DNA of 64,000 nucleotides from Flavobacteriaceae bacterium (GCA_028284005.1 JANQSO010000002.1:124001-188000), one strand, 5' to 3'. Positions 33,427 through 42,708 are shown, counted from the stretch's first letter. Made by a program: numbers and translations. The notes: generated by a model from the letters alone, not told the origin.

Positions 33427-34076
33427 TCTAAATGGGGTTTAAGAAGGTTTTCAAAATCATGAAAATTTACAAATCTAAGGCCGTTGTAATCTTTAAATAA
33501 TTCTCTGTTCTCATCATGCTCTCTTAAGGCAAAATGTGTTTTTGAATAAAGAGCAGCTTCATAATCTGTTGTAGCATCACCCAAAAACAAGGTTTCCTCT
33601 CGTTTAAGGCTAAACTTTTCAATTAAGAATTCAGTCCAAAATTTCTTTTTTTCGGGTGAGCCATGAAGTCCCAAAAAATAGTGACTCAAAGAGCGCTGGT
33701 TGGCAATATCTATTATCTCCTGAGTAGGTGTCCCGGTTATAATCCAAAATTGTAAGTGCTTATAATACTTTTCTAAAAAAGCTTTGGCTCCTGTAACCTC
33801 ATTAGAATCGATAACCTTTTTCAATACCAGGTTTGAAAATTTTTTCGCTAGTTCCTGAACTTCTTGTTCCGAAATATCCCGATGCAAGAATTCGGTATGA
33901 TAGATTTTGAATTTTTCATAACGGGAAACGCCTCCGTGGTATATATGATGATCAACCACTTTAGCGGCAATCTCTTCTCCATAGGGGAGATATAGCTCTT
34001 TAAAAGCTTCGGTTTTTGCATTGACAGACTCTGCTAAAACTCCGTCAAAGTCGAAAAATATATTTTTTATTTTCAT
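33423..34076 (-). CDS. HAD superfamily phosphatase
   Basis: A 217-residue HAD hydrolase with motif I FFDFDGVLAES (nucleophile and acid Asp), motif II in ITGTPTQE (around residue 108), and motif IV LGDATTDYEAA (around 165). The helical cap lies between motifs I and II. It likely removes phosphate from a sugar-phosphate, the role KdsC or NeuB-pathway phosphatases play before CMP activation. The start at 34076 overlaps the stop of the preceding gene as TGATG; an ATG at 34097 would add seven residues before the conserved KIKNIFFDFDG and is less likely. Substrate inferred from context. Confidence 0.85.
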   Translation of the reverse strand: MKIKNIFFDFDGVLAESVNAKTEAFKELYLPYGEEIAAKVVDHHIYHGGVSRYEKFKIYHTEFLHRDISEQEVQELAKKFSNLVLKKVIDSNEVTGAKAFLEKYYKHLQFWIITGTPTQEIIDIANQRSLSHYFLGLHGSPEKKKFWTEFLIEKFSLKREETLFLGDATTDYEAALYSKTHFALREHDENRELFKDYNGLRFVNFHDFENLLKPHLE

Positions 34077-34777
34077 CAATTCTTGGAAATGATCCAACTC
34101 ATTTTTAAATCGGACTTTACTAATTTGTGTATAGGGTATATTGATTCTTCAAGAGTATAAAGCTCTTCAACGATCTTTCTTTTTTTCTCTCCTTTAATTA
34201 AGACTATTGCTTCGCCGGAATTTTTAATTACCGGAAATGTTAGCGTAATTCTATGACTGTTTAACTTAGGAACATAGTTTTTTACCACACTTTGTGTGTT
34301 TTCATTTAATGCTTCGGTGCCGGAAAACAGAGAAGCGGTATGCCCATCTTCTCCCATGCCCAGAAGAATTAGATCAAAAAAAGGTTGGTTATGGTTCCTT
34401 GTGGGAATATGTGTTTTTAAAGCCTTTATATACGCTTCAACAGCAGTGTCTATTTGATAACCTTCCTTTACCATTGGATAATTATTCGATGGGATGTGTT
34501 TAAAAAAGGAATCATAGATATTCTTATAATTGCTTTGATCACTTTTAACTGAGACAAATCTTTCATCTACCATAAAAAAATTGAACAATTCCCATTTTAG
34601 GTCAAAGTCCTTTAAAAGATTATATATCGGTAAAGGAGTTCTCCCTCCGGATAAGCCTATGTTAATTTTCGTATTTGTATTTTGAAGTACTTCCAGCTTT
34701 TCTTTTAAAATACCCGCTGCAAAAACATCAAAACTTGACTCGTCAGTCTCATATAACATGGGGGAGTTATCGCTCAT
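34076..34777 (-). CDS. 6-phosphogluconolactonase-like protein
   Basis: A 233-residue protein of the 6PGL/NagB fold with LSGGRTPLPIY (around residue 43), FMVDERFV (around 70) and the 6PGL-type signature LGMGEDGHTASLF (around 138-150). 6PGL hydrolyses 6-phosphogluconolactone in the pentose phosphate pathway. Finding it inside a polysaccharide operon, without zwf or gnd beside it, suggests hydrolysis of another sugar lactone made in the same cassette, or a local copy recruited for it. Overlaps the preceding gene by 11 bp and the HAD gene by 1 nt. Confidence 0.82.
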   Translation of the reverse strand: MSDNSPMLYETDESSFDVFAAGILKEKLEVLQNTNTKINIGLSGGRTPLPIYNLLKDFDLKWELFNFFMVDERFVSVKSDQSNYKNIYDSFFKHIPSNNYPMVKEGYQIDTAVEAYIKALKTHIPTRNHNQPFFDLILLGMGEDGHTASLFSGTEALNENTQSVVKNYVPKLNSHRITLTFPVIKNSGEAIVLIKGEKKRKIVEELYTLEESIYPIHKLVKSDLKMSWIISKN

Positions 34778-35648
34778 TTTTATAAACAGCTCTTATGCAT
34801 TCCAATAGCCCCTGTCCCATATCAATATGTGGGTTTGCAATAAGTTTTTTGCTCACAGAGGGTTCAAAAGAATATGGGGTAAATTTATAATGATGTTCAT
34901 ACCCGGTATTATTATAGCTTATTTTTACCCTATCACTTAATATTTCATTTATCATGTCAAAAAGTTCCATTCTTTTAATCCTTTCGGTTCCCGTAAGGAT
35001 AACATGTAAATTATCATATTCATTAGATTCTATAACATCCGCAGATAATTTCGCCGCGTCAGCCGCGTGTATGTATTCTCTTATTTCGTTGCCATCTCCT
35101 CTGTGTTCGATCTTAGACTCCAGAACTGCCTTTTTCACTAAATTATATACATAGTTATTATCATAAGATCTCTCCGAATATACAGAGCCATATCTTAATA
35201 TTATAAAGGAGAGGTCCTTCTTTTTGTGGTATTCTTCAATAATTTTTTCTGAAGCTAACTTACTTATACCGTAAAAAGAGCCCTTATTGCTCATCGCATA
35301 AGCGCTACTGGCATATACAAATTTTGATATGTTATTTTTGACGCATTCTTCCAGAATGTACATATTTCCAATAACATTTAACTGTATGGTCCTAATAGGA
35401 AACTTAGTGGCATTATCTAGGTTAGCAAATCCAGCTAAATTATATACAACTTCAAATTTTCCTGATTGAAATACATTTTCAACATCTTCTCTGTCAAGAA
35501 TATCACATTTAATATAGTTTACTCCTTCTGGTGATTCCTTGTTTTCAAAAATATCTGCGACGGTAACTTCATGTCCTCTTTTCACCAATTCTTGAATTAG
35601 GTAAAAACCTAAAAATCCATATCCTCCAAATACTAAAATATTTTTCAT
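34767..35648 (-). CDS. NAD-dependent epimerase/dehydratase family protein
   Basis: A 293-residue extended SDR with the NAD loop FGGYGFLGFYL (residues 7-17), KFVYASSAYA (around 110) and the catalytic YGISK (around 125), plus REYIHAADAA near 193, common in nucleotide-sugar epimerases and dehydratases. It lies directly downstream of the aldolase gene (9-nt gap) and overlaps the lactonase-like gene by 11 bp. The substrate is probably a nucleotide sugar or a sugar acid of this cassette; nothing in the sequence fixes it. Confidence 0.82.
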   Translation of the reverse strand: MKNILVFGGYGFLGFYLIQELVKRGHEVTVADIFENKESPEGVNYIKCDILDREDVENVFQSGKFEVVYNLAGFANLDNATKFPIRTIQLNVIGNMYILEECVKNNISKFVYASSAYAMSNKGSFYGISKLASEKIIEEYHKKKDLSFIILRYGSVYSERSYDNNYVYNLVKKAVLESKIEHRGDGNEIREYIHAADAAKLSADVIESNEYDNLHVILTGTERIKRMELFDMINEILSDRVKISYNNTGYEHHYKFTPYSFEPSVSKKLIANPHIDMGQGLLECIRAVYKNER

Positions 35649-35657
35649 CCTTTACGC

Positions 35658-36443
35658 TTATAATTTACTTCTAAGTAAGCTCATTTCTTCCCTGGCTTTA
35701 TCTCCTAAAAAGAAAAAATCCAGGCTAAATGCCAGAAGAGAATATCTTTTATCAATTTTTTCGATCATTTTTAAATGGTCAGAATCAATAACATGAAACC
35801 CTAATGGTTTTTTCTTTTCAAGAGTTATTTTGTCAATTCTTTTCAAAACCTCCTTTACATCATCATCATCAAACATTCCCGGCTTACCCATAGAAGCAGA
35901 AAGGTCATAGGGCCCTACAATAATACCGTCAATTCCTTCAACATCGAGGATTTCAGCTAAATTTTCTACCGCGCTAATATGCTCTATTTGAACAATTACA
36001 ACAGACTCTTCTTGTACCCATTTTTTATAGGATTCAAACCCAATTCCATAGTGTTGGGCTCTTGAAAGTCCAACTCCTCTTTTTCCAAAGGGTGGGTATT
36101 TGGTAAAAGCTACAGCATCCCGTGCTTCATTTGCGTCTTTAACCATAGGGACAATAACTCCGTTTGCCCCGGCATCCATCACTCTTTTAATAACAACCTC
36201 ATCATTTTTACTAACTCTTACCAATGCCTCCATATCATTTGCCTGAATATGCCCAATAAGGTTCTGGGTTGTTTGAAAGTCTATTGCAGAATGCTCAATA
36301 TCAATTGTAAGCCATTCGAAACCGGCAGAAGACATGATCTCTACAATAGATTGATGAGGAATGGTTAACCAGGAACCAAGGGTTAACTCATTACTTGCAA
36401 GTTTAGCCTTAAGTTTACTTTTAATATGTGAAAAATTTTTCAT
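35658..36443 (-). CDS. HpcH/HpaI family aldolase (class II 2-oxo-3-deoxy acid aldolase type)
   Basis: A 261-residue TIM-barrel protein with all metal and catalytic residues of the HpcH/HpaI (GarL) family: LTIDIEHSAID (catalytic His, about residue 51), VRVSKNDEVVIKRVMDAGANG (Arg and Asp, about 75-95), PPFGKRGVGLSRA, VQIEHISAVEN (metal Glu, about 152) and IVGPYDLSASMG (metal Asp, about 178). Such enzymes join pyruvate to an aldehyde, or cleave 2-oxo-3-deoxy sugar acids. The gene lies 47 nt downstream of a CMP-sugar synthetase-like gene. This suggests synthesis rather than breakdown of a 2-oxo-3-deoxy acid for polymer use, which would be an unusual role. Confidence 0.88.
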   Translation of the reverse strand: MKNFSHIKSKLKAKLASNELTLGSWLTIPHQSIVEIMSSAGFEWLTIDIEHSAIDFQTTQNLIGHIQANDMEALVRVSKNDEVVIKRVMDAGANGVIVPMVKDANEARDAVAFTKYPPFGKRGVGLSRAQHYGIGFESYKKWVQEESVVIVQIEHISAVENLAEILDVEGIDGIIVGPYDLSASMGKPGMFDDDDVKEVLKRIDKITLEKKKPLGFHVIDSDHLKMIEKIDKRYSLLAFSLDFFFLGDKAREEMSLLRSKL

Positions 36444-36489
36444 CTGTCAATCTAATGCTTTAATTCAACCTTTATTGTGTACAAGAAAA

Positions 36490-37194
36490 CTATGTTACGG
36501 TTTTAAATATGGCCTCTGCCAATACAAAATCCTGAGGCTCATCAATATCAACTGCTTCTAACTTATCCAGTTCAAACATATAAGGGGTTTTACCAATTCT
36601 CTTATTTCCATTTTCTTTAAAGGACGCTTTACTGAAAATAAAAAAGTTCGAGTTCTCTTCATATAATGGGGGAAGATCCTGGGTGCGTATCAATTCATTC
36701 GGGTTGTGGTTCACCGGATTTCCTTTTTCATCAAACAACCTGGTTTGAATTTTTGTTACAGAAAAAATTGAATCGTGTGATCTTTTTTTGAATAGTTCCA
36801 CCATTTTTTCAATAGCATTATCTATAGATTCAACTTTTAATAAGGGATTTGTACTATGTGTTTGAAAATAGAAAGTAGCATCTATCTTTGAGATATCGAA
36901 TGCGATAATGTCATTCATTGAAACACAATCTCCTTGTATTTCTTCGGGCCTGTTGTGTATTTTGACCCGATCATCAAAATTGAGTTGAATATCGTTCTTT
37001 ATATTTTCACTATCTGTATTAACAACTACAGCGCTTATGTATTTTGAAGCAAGAAGTGATTCTAAAACCATGTGATATAATGGTTTACCACAAAAATGCA
37101 TCAGGTTTTTATTGGGTATTCTTTCAGAGTGACCCTTCATTGGTAAAAGTGCAACTATTTTTACCATATCTATTTCTTTATTGCTATCACTCAT
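36490..37194 (-). CDS. Acylneuraminate cytidylyltransferase family protein (CMP-sugar synthetase-like)
   Basis: A 234-residue nucleotidyltransferase with LLPMKGHSERIPNKNL (residues 17-32), the CTP-binding loop of NeuA/KdsB-type enzymes in the MKGHSERIPNKN variant, and a C-terminal DIDEPQDFVLAE that supplies metal ligands. These enzymes make CMP-activated acidic sugars (Neu5Ac, Kdo, Pse, Leg). No NeuB or KdsA-type synthase is nearby; the neighbour is an HpaI-type aldolase. ATG 37194 is used; ATG 37167 (MVKIVALLPM) is an equally good alternative nearer the loop. Located 39 nt after the fcl stop. Confidence 0.85.
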   Translation of the reverse strand: MSDSNKEIDMVKIVALLPMKGHSERIPNKNLMHFCGKPLYHMVLESLLASKYISAVVVNTDSENIKNDIQLNFDDRVKIHNRPEEIQGDCVSMNDIIAFDISKIDATFYFQTHSTNPLLKVESIDNAIEKMVELFKKRSHDSIFSVTKIQTRLFDEKGNPVNHNPNELIRTQDLPPLYEENSNFFIFSKASFKENGNKRIGKTPYMFELDKLEAVDIDEPQDFVLAEAIFKTVT

Positions 37195-37233
37195 GAATTT
37201 ATTTTCTCCTTATACACATTGTATGCCTCTCCA

Positions 37234-38334
37234 CTAATGTGCTTCTGAAACATACCAAAGATATATCTTTTTTATTCCATCGTTCAATTCTACGGTATGT
37301 TTCCAACCCAATTTATTTAGCTTGGAGCTATCCGTTAATTTTCTCATTACTCCGTCCGGTTTTGCAGTATTAAACACGATTTTTCCCTTAAAATCGATTG
37401 TTTTCTTAATGGTTTCGGCCAATTCCTGTATTGTACTGTCTGTTCCGGTACCAACATTTAAATGCGTGTTTCTTATCTCAGTTTGGCCTTTTTCGTACAT
37501 ATCTGAAAAATCTCTATTCTCCATTAAAAAAACACAGGCATCTGCCATGTCCTGGCTCCATAGAAATTCCCGCTTTGGTTTACCACTGCCCCAAACTTCA
37601 ACAGAAACAACGCTGGAGTCTTTAGCATCCTTTGTAACTCCGTATTTAGATAACATGTTGCGTATTTCCTCTTCTGTGGCAGTCCCATTTACCCCTTCTA
37701 TAGGGCGCTTGGACAAGTCTTTTCTTATCGCTTCCCAATCATTATTCTCCAAAGCTTTTCCTAAGTGAATTTTTCTGACCAAAGCAGGTAATACATGTGA
37801 TTTCTCCAGGTCGAAATTGTCATTATATCCATACAAGTTCGTAGGCATAACCGAAATAAAGTTTGTGCCGTATTGTAAGTTATAGCTTTCGCACATCTTA
37901 ATTCCGGAAATTTTAGCAATTGCATAGGGCTCATTGGTATACTCCAAAACATCGGTAAGAAGATATTCTTCTTTTATAGGCTGAGGACAATTTTTTGGAT
38001 AGATACAAGTACTTCCAAGAAATAATAGCTTCTTTACGCCATGAAGATAGCTTTGATGAATAACATTGTTTTGTATGGTTATATTTTCATATATAAAATC
38101 TCCTCTATACTTATTATTTGCAACAATTCCGCCTACTTTTGCGGCCGCCAAAAAAACATATTCCGGAGTTTCTTCTTCAAAAAACCTCGCAGTGGCTATT
38201 TGATCGGTCAAATCCAGCTCTTTGTGTGTTCGCGTAACAATATTATGATATCCCTTGCTCTGCAACTGATTCATAATAGCACTGCCAACAAGCCCTCTGT
38301 GGCCTGCAATATATATTTTAGATCCTTTGTTCAT
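37234..38334 (-). CDS. fcl: GDP-L-fucose synthase
   Basis: A 366-residue epimerase-reductase that turns GDP-4-keto-6-deoxy-mannose into GDP-L-fucose. Motifs: YIAGHRGLVGSAI (NADP loop), AAKVGGIVANN (around residue 65), LGSTCIYPKNCPQPI (around 108) and the catalytic EPYAIAK. A roughly 45-residue insertion around 195-245 (containing EGVNGTATEEEIRNMLSKYG) makes it longer than the E. coli enzyme, as in other Bacteroidota. It overlaps the SGNH lipoprotein gene by 17 bp and pairs functionally with gmd two genes upstream. Confidence 0.94.
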   Translation of the reverse strand: MNKGSKIYIAGHRGLVGSAIMNQLQSKGYHNIVTRTHKELDLTDQIATARFFEEETPEYVFLAAAKVGGIVANNKYRGDFIYENITIQNNVIHQSYLHGVKKLLFLGSTCIYPKNCPQPIKEEYLLTDVLEYTNEPYAIAKISGIKMCESYNLQYGTNFISVMPTNLYGYNDNFDLEKSHVLPALVRKIHLGKALENNDWEAIRKDLSKRPIEGVNGTATEEEIRNMLSKYGVTKDAKDSSVVSVEVWGSGKPKREFLWSQDMADACVFLMENRDFSDMYEKGQTEIRNTHLNVGTGTDSTIQELAETIKKTIDFKGKIVFNTAKPDGVMRKLTDSSKLNKLGWKHTVELNDGIKKIYLWYVSEAH

Positions 38335-39706
38335 CTCTTTCCAAATAAGGCCTGTAAACCAATAATTCTTTAAGTCTGGTATCGCCGTTCAATATTTTTA
38401 GCTTTAACGAATGTTTTTCGTTTTCAAAACTTCTAAACAATGTATACTTTAAGATATTAGGGTTTAAAGTTATTGTGTCTTTTGCTACAGGAATAACCTT
38501 GAATTTAACTTTGAAGTTTGCCGGGGTTTCTTTTTGAATAATTCTTTCGATATCAAAAAGATAAAAATCTTCCTTGTTTATTATTATTCGTTTAGAATTC
38601 GACTCAAAATCTGAATTTGAATCCCCTTTGCCGTCAAATCCTGTAATGCTGCCGGCAACTTCGTAATTAAATGTTCTTTTTTCTCTGTCTATTTCACAAA
38701 AAGTAAGTTCCCATTCTTCTGTTCTGGGAAATGTTTTTCCTAAAGTTATTTTTTTGATCATAGGCATCCAGCTTTTAAATCCTATGCTGGGCCTGGTAAC
38801 ATAGTATGAGCTCCTAAAGCTTGAAGGTGGCTCCCCATCTACTAAAACCTGTATTTTTGTGTCCTTGTCAACAATAGTATCAAGCGCCAATTCAACTCTG
38901 TTGCCTGTAAATTCTTTTCTATGTAGCCGCTTACCCTTACGTAACGAAACGGTTTGTCTTAATTTATCTTTGCCGGGATTGTAATTGTTACTTATACTAA
39001 CACTATCCAATAAACGTGAAATAATAATATCTCTTAATAGTTTATCTCCTTCGTCATTAGGATGAACTTCAGGGTTTATAGTGTCACCTATTAAGACATT
39101 TACACCCAAATTATTATCCTCCAGATAATTTGCCCATTGTTCTCGTAAGTTCACATAACCACAATCATATTTCTTCGCAATTTTCTTTATCGCAAGAGAC
39201 TCAATACTATCAATTATATTTCGAGATTTTAGTCGTGTCTGGGAAGTATCCCAAATGTAATGATGGTCAAACAATAAGATCTCTGAACTCATTCTACTTC
39301 TAATGGTTCGTATCAAGCTATCAAATATGCCATCTTTTATTCCATTATAGGCATGAAAAACAACAAGGTCCGGGTTTTTGTGATACAGGTCGTGTTCGGC
39401 AGTTTTAATTAAGCTTGGAGCTGTAAATCCTCCTATTGCTTTATTTGAATGGTTTATCTTGACTGAAGGGAATATTTTTTTTAATGAATCAACAAGGAGG
39501 CTGGACTTCATTCCGCCAACAATAGATTGGCCATAGAAGAATATATCCAATTCATTAGGCTGTTCCGGAGTACTGTTATATAATATTGACAAAGATCTGT
39601 CTATTCCGTTATATCGAATTAGATCTTCGTTGGACTTTTCTCCGGCACAAGAACAAATGAAAATTAAAGAGCAAAGTAAAATGCTTTTTAAAACCCCGTT
39701 TCTCAT
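38318..39706 (-). CDS. SGNH/GDSL-type hydrolase lipoprotein
   Basis: A 462-residue protein with a lipoprotein signal (lipobox FICSC, Cys20) and an SGNH-like domain: FFYGQSIVGG (nucleophile Ser, around residue 60), AYNGIKDGIF (block with Asn, around 120) and EVHPNDEGDKLL (His, around 220). The canonical Asp three residues before the His is a Pro here, with a Glu two before it. A beta-rich C-terminal half (about 250-462) could bind carbohydrate. SGNH enzymes add or remove O-acyl groups from polysaccharides. Its place between gmd and fcl suggests trimming or acylating a fucose-containing polymer at the envelope. Activity is inferred. Confidence 0.75.
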   Translation of the reverse strand: MRNGVLKSILLCSLIFICSCAGEKSNEDLIRYNGIDRSLSILYNSTPEQPNELDIFFYGQSIVGGMKSSLLVDSLKKIFPSVKINHSNKAIGGFTAPSLIKTAEHDLYHKNPDLVVFHAYNGIKDGIFDSLIRTIRSRMSSEILLFDHHYIWDTSQTRLKSRNIIDSIESLAIKKIAKKYDCGYVNLREQWANYLEDNNLGVNVLIGDTINPEVHPNDEGDKLLRDIIISRLLDSVSISNNYNPGKDKLRQTVSLRKGKRLHRKEFTGNRVELALDTIVDKDTKIQVLVDGEPPSSFRSSYYVTRPSIGFKSWMPMIKKITLGKTFPRTEEWELTFCEIDREKRTFNYEVAGSITGFDGKGDSNSDFESNSKRIIINKEDFYLFDIERIIQKETPANFKVKFKVIPVAKDTITLNPNILKYTLFRSFENEKHSLKLKILNGDTRLKELLVYRPYLERDEQRI

Positions 39707-39711
39707 CCTTA

Positions 39712-40830
39712 CTATTCAAAATAATTTAAAATACGATACCCTCCTTCTCCCAAATAACTTTCTTTCTGCATTAACTTTATATCGTTTTTCATCATATCAT
39801 CTACCAAATCCTGTAATTCATATTCCGGTTTCCAGCCAAGTTTTTCGTATGCTTTTGAAGAGTCGCCTATTAATAATTCAACTTCGGTAGGTCTAAAATA
39901 TTTTTCATCAACAGCAGTGACCTGTTGCCCAACTTTAACCTTAAAAGAATCGTTTGTAGTTGCTGTTACTATTCCTTTTTCTTGAACTCCTTCGCCAACA
40001 AATTCCAGAGTAACTCCTATATATTTAAAAGCCATTCTAACGAAGTCTCTTACAGAGGTCGTTTTTCCTGTAGCAATCACCCAATCTTCGGGCTTCTCTG
40101 CCTGAAGTATCATCCACATCATTTTTACATAATCTTTTGCATGGCCCCAATCCCTTTTTGCGTCAAGGTTTCCAAGATACATTTTCTCCTGAAGTCCCAG
40201 TGCAATTCGAGAAGCTGCTCTTGTTATCTTTCTTGTAACAAAGGTTTCTCCTCTTACCGGAGATTCATGGTTGAACAGAATACCATTACACGCAAACACA
40301 TTATAGGCCTCCCGGTAATTCACTGTTGCCCAATATGCATACAATTTGGAAACTGCATAAGGGCTTCTTGGATAAAAAGGAGTGTTTTCTGTTTGAGGCA
40401 CTTCCTGTACCTTTCCGTAGAGTTCGGAAGTAGAAGCCTGGTAAATTCTTGTCTTTTTCTCCAATCCTAAAATGCGAACTGCCTCCAGAATACGCAATGC
40501 ACCTAAACCATCAACATTTGCAGTATATTCCGGCATCTCAAATGATACCTGAACGTGGCTCATTGCACCTAAATTATATATTTCATCCGGCTGAACCTCC
40601 TGGATTATTCGCAGAAGATTAGTGCTATCGGTAAGGTCGCCATAATGTAGAAAAAAATTCCTGTTGTCTATATGAGGGTCCTGGTACAGATGGTCTATCC
40701 GATCTGTATTAAACAAAGAGGTACGCCGTTTTATTCCATGGACTATATAGTCTTTTTTAAGTAAAAACTCACTAAGATAAGCCCCATCTTGCCCGGTTAT
40801 TCCTGTTATTAGTGCAATTTTTTTTTTCAT
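39712..40830 (-). CDS. gmd: GDP-mannose 4,6-dehydratase
   Basis: A 372-residue SDR enzyme that makes GDP-4-keto-6-deoxy-D-mannose, the precursor of GDP-L-fucose. It shows [19 protein letters not shown] at the N-terminus, [14 protein letters not shown] (around residue 130) and the catalytic [10 protein letters not shown] (around 155), plus [16 protein letters not shown] (around 185). All signature residues are present and the length is normal. It is 5 nt upstream of the SGNH gene and 10 nt downstream of the Wzz-like gene. manB/manC for GDP-mannose are not in the window. Confidence 0.97.
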   Translation of the reverse strand: MKKKIALITGITGQDGAYLSEFLLKKDYIVHGIKRRTSLFNTDRIDHLYQDPHIDNRNFFLHYGDLTDSTNLLRIIQEVQPDEIYNLGAMSHVQVSFEMPEYTANVDGLGALRILEAVRILGLEKKTRIYQASTSELYGKVQEVPQTENTPFYPRSPYAVSKLYAYWATVNYREAYNVFACNGILFNHESPVRGETFVTRKITRAASRIALGLQEKMYLGNLDAKRDWGHAKDYVKMMWMILQAEKPEDWVIATGKTTSVRDFVRMAFKYIGVTLEFVGEGVQEKGIVTATTNDSFKVKVGQQVTAVDEKYFRPTEVELLIGDSSKAYEKLGWKPEYELQDLVDDMMKNDIKLMQKESYLGEGGYRILNYFE

Positions 40831-40840
40831 TATTTGTTTT

Positions 40841-41827
40841 TTAAGAATTATCCGCGATTTCCTTAAGGTATCGATATATATACTTAGCGAATGAAAAAAG
40901 TAAGAATAACATGATTAGAACAAAAGGATAGAATATGACTTTGTTGCTGGTGATCCCCGAATCTTCAGATACTAACCTGGGAGTATTTACGGCAACTGCA
41001 ATATCTTTCGAGTAAACCAATTCTTTTTTTAATTCTTCATTTTCGTTTTGTAGTTCCACTTTTTGTGTAAGCAGGCTTGAAACACTGAAGTTCTTATCTA
41101 CAACATATATTTCACTGGAAGGTGCTGCCAACGATTCATTGGTATAATAAGTATCTAACAATCGGTCTATTTGATCAATTACTTCGGTATTATTCTTTAT
41201 TTTTTCTTCAATATTCTTTACTACTGTAACTCTAAGCTCTTCTAAGAACTCGTTGTTGTTAATGTAATTAAGAATTATATCTATAGTGCCCTCGTTTGCG
41301 TAACTAGAAAGATAAAGGCGCATATTGTGGTATTTGTATTCGGACATGAAGGTCCTGTCCAAAAGAGTCTCATTTTCGTCGAACAATTCATTTATTTCAA
41401 GATTTCTAAGGACCGCTTCAAGACTCCTGTCGTTCTCTTCATATTTTTCAATTATATCTTTAATATTGATATGAGGTACAGCATCTATTTTCTTGATTTC
41501 AAGAGAATCCGGATTAAGCCCTAATTTTGATAGAAAAATAGAGTCATTATCAGCTATCTTCTGGTTTAATACATCTACTGTAGAATAAACATAGTTTACA
41601 GCATCAAAATTCACCCTCAAAAGAATATTTGCCTTCTTAGGAGGCTTAGAGTTTATCTTGGAGTAAATTCCTAACCCTACTCCAATAACTAAAAGCACGG
41701 CAATAACTCTCCACTTTTTTAGAATGAAGTTAAGTGCTTTAAAAAGTAGGATAATCCCTCTTTTTAGTATGTCTTTAAATTTCTTATATAAAAATATTAA
41801 ATCTACTTCACCTGTATTTTCTGTCAT
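40841..41827 (-). CDS. Wzz-like chain-length determinant (polysaccharide co-polymerase)
   Basis: A 328-residue protein with two membrane helices (about 38-60, [15 protein letters not shown], and about 292-315, [15 protein letters not shown]). A periplasmic, charged, coiled-coil-prone segment between them contains [15 protein letters not shown] and [18 protein letters not shown]. This topology is that of Wzz-type polysaccharide co-polymerases that set polymer length. No tyrosine-kinase domain is fused. It is flanked by rfbD upstream and gmd downstream, fitting Wzy-dependent assembly together with the Wzx and Wzy proteins further on. Sequence motifs are weak; topology and context carry the call. 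Confidence 0.75.
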   Translation of the reverse strand: MTENTGEVDLIFLYKKFKDILKRGIILLFKALNFILKKWRVIAVLLVIGVGLGIYSKINSKPPKKANILLRVNFDAVNYVYSTVDVLNQKIADNDSIFLSKLGLNPDSLEIKKIDAVPHINIKDIIEKYEENDRSLEAVLRNLEINELFDENETLLDRTFMSEYKYHNMRLYLSSYANEGTIDIILNYINNNEFLEELRVTVVKNIEEKIKNNTEVIDQIDRLLDTYYTNESLAAPSSEIYVVDKNFSVSSLLTQKVELQNENEELKKELVYSKDIAVAVNTPRLVSEDSGITSNKVIFYPFVLIMLFLLFSFAKYIYRYLKEIADNS

Positions 41828-41838
41828 AAATTCTAATT

Positions 41839-42708
41839 TTATAATTTATTACTATACGTTTTATTCTCAAAAAACTTCGCTAAACTCAGATCCCAATCTA
41901 AAGATAAGGTTTGAAATGTCGAAATGCATTTATTCTTATCTAAAACACAATACTCAGGTCGTTTTGCAAAAGTATGATATTGTCTTGTTTTAACAAGTTT
42001 TGTGGCATCAAATTGATTTGATAATTTCAAAATTGCCTCCGCAAACCCATACCAAGTAGTCTCTCCTTCGTTACTGAAATGATACAACCCATAATCTTCA
42101 CTTCCCGAAACAATAATATCCAAAATCAGTCTTGCAAGATCATTTGCATTGGTTGGTGTTCCTGTCTGCTCTGTTGTTACAGTAAGCCGTTTTCCTTCTT
42201 TAGAAAATTTTAAAATACTTTTTAAAAAATTATGACCGTATTGTGAGTACAACCATGAGGTGCGAATAATAAAATATCTCTCACATATTTCCCGAATATA
42301 TTGTTCTCCTTTTAGCTTTGAGGCTCCATATACATTTAAAGGGTTGGTTATGTCTTCTTCTACATAGGGGGCCTTCTTTTTCCCGTCAAACACATAATCT
42401 GTAGAAATATGAATAAAAACGATTCCTGCTTCTTTACATTGTAACGCAAGTTTTTTAACAGCCTGCGCATTGACCATAAAGGCTTTATCCTGTTCACTTT
42501 CGGCTTTCTCAACATTAGTATATGCCGCCGCATTTATGCAATAGTCAAAAGAGTTTGTTTTAAAAAACTCTTCAACCAAAGCTGTATTTTCAATGTCCAA
42601 TTCATTTTTTGAAGCAAAGAAAATGTCTAGTCCGGAGTATTCAGAGACTGCGTCTCTAATACATCTTCCCAATTGTCCTTTCGCACCTGTAACTAATACC
42701 TTTTTCAT
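41839..42708 (-). CDS. rfbD: dTDP-4-dehydrorhamnose reductase
   Basis: A 289-residue NADPH-dependent reductase, last step of dTDP-L-rhamnose synthesis. It shows VTGAKGQLGRCIRD at the N-terminus, YCINAAAYTNVEKAE (around residue 60), HISTDYVFDGKK (around 100) and the catalytic NVYGASKLKGE (around 128). It overlaps rfbC by 4 bp (ATGA) within rfbB-A-C-D. Confidence 0.96.
   Translation of the reverse strand: MKKVLVTGAKGQLGRCIRDAVSEYSGLDIFFASKNELDIENTALVEEFFKTNSFDYCINAAAYTNVEKAESEQDKAFMVNAQAVKKLALQCKEAGIVFIHISTDYVFDGKKKAPYVEEDITNPLNVYGASKLKGEQYIREICERYFIIRTSWLYSQYGHNFLKSILKFSKEGKRLTVTTEQTGTPTNANDLARLILDIIVSGSEDYGLYHFSNEGETTWYGFAEAILKLSNQFDATKLVKTRQYHTFAKRPEYCVLDKNKCISTFQTLSLDWDLSLAKFFENKTYSNKL

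Noticed and set aside
37322-37768. A 148-codon plus-strand open frame opposite fcl
   Set aside because: Composition mirrors the reverse codons of GDP-fucose synthase; no recognisable protein features.
39925-40470. A 181-codon open frame on the plus strand opposite gmd
   Set aside because: It is exactly antisense to a conserved enzyme, is Cys/Ser-rich with no domain, and has no promoter or sensible start; an antisense shadow.
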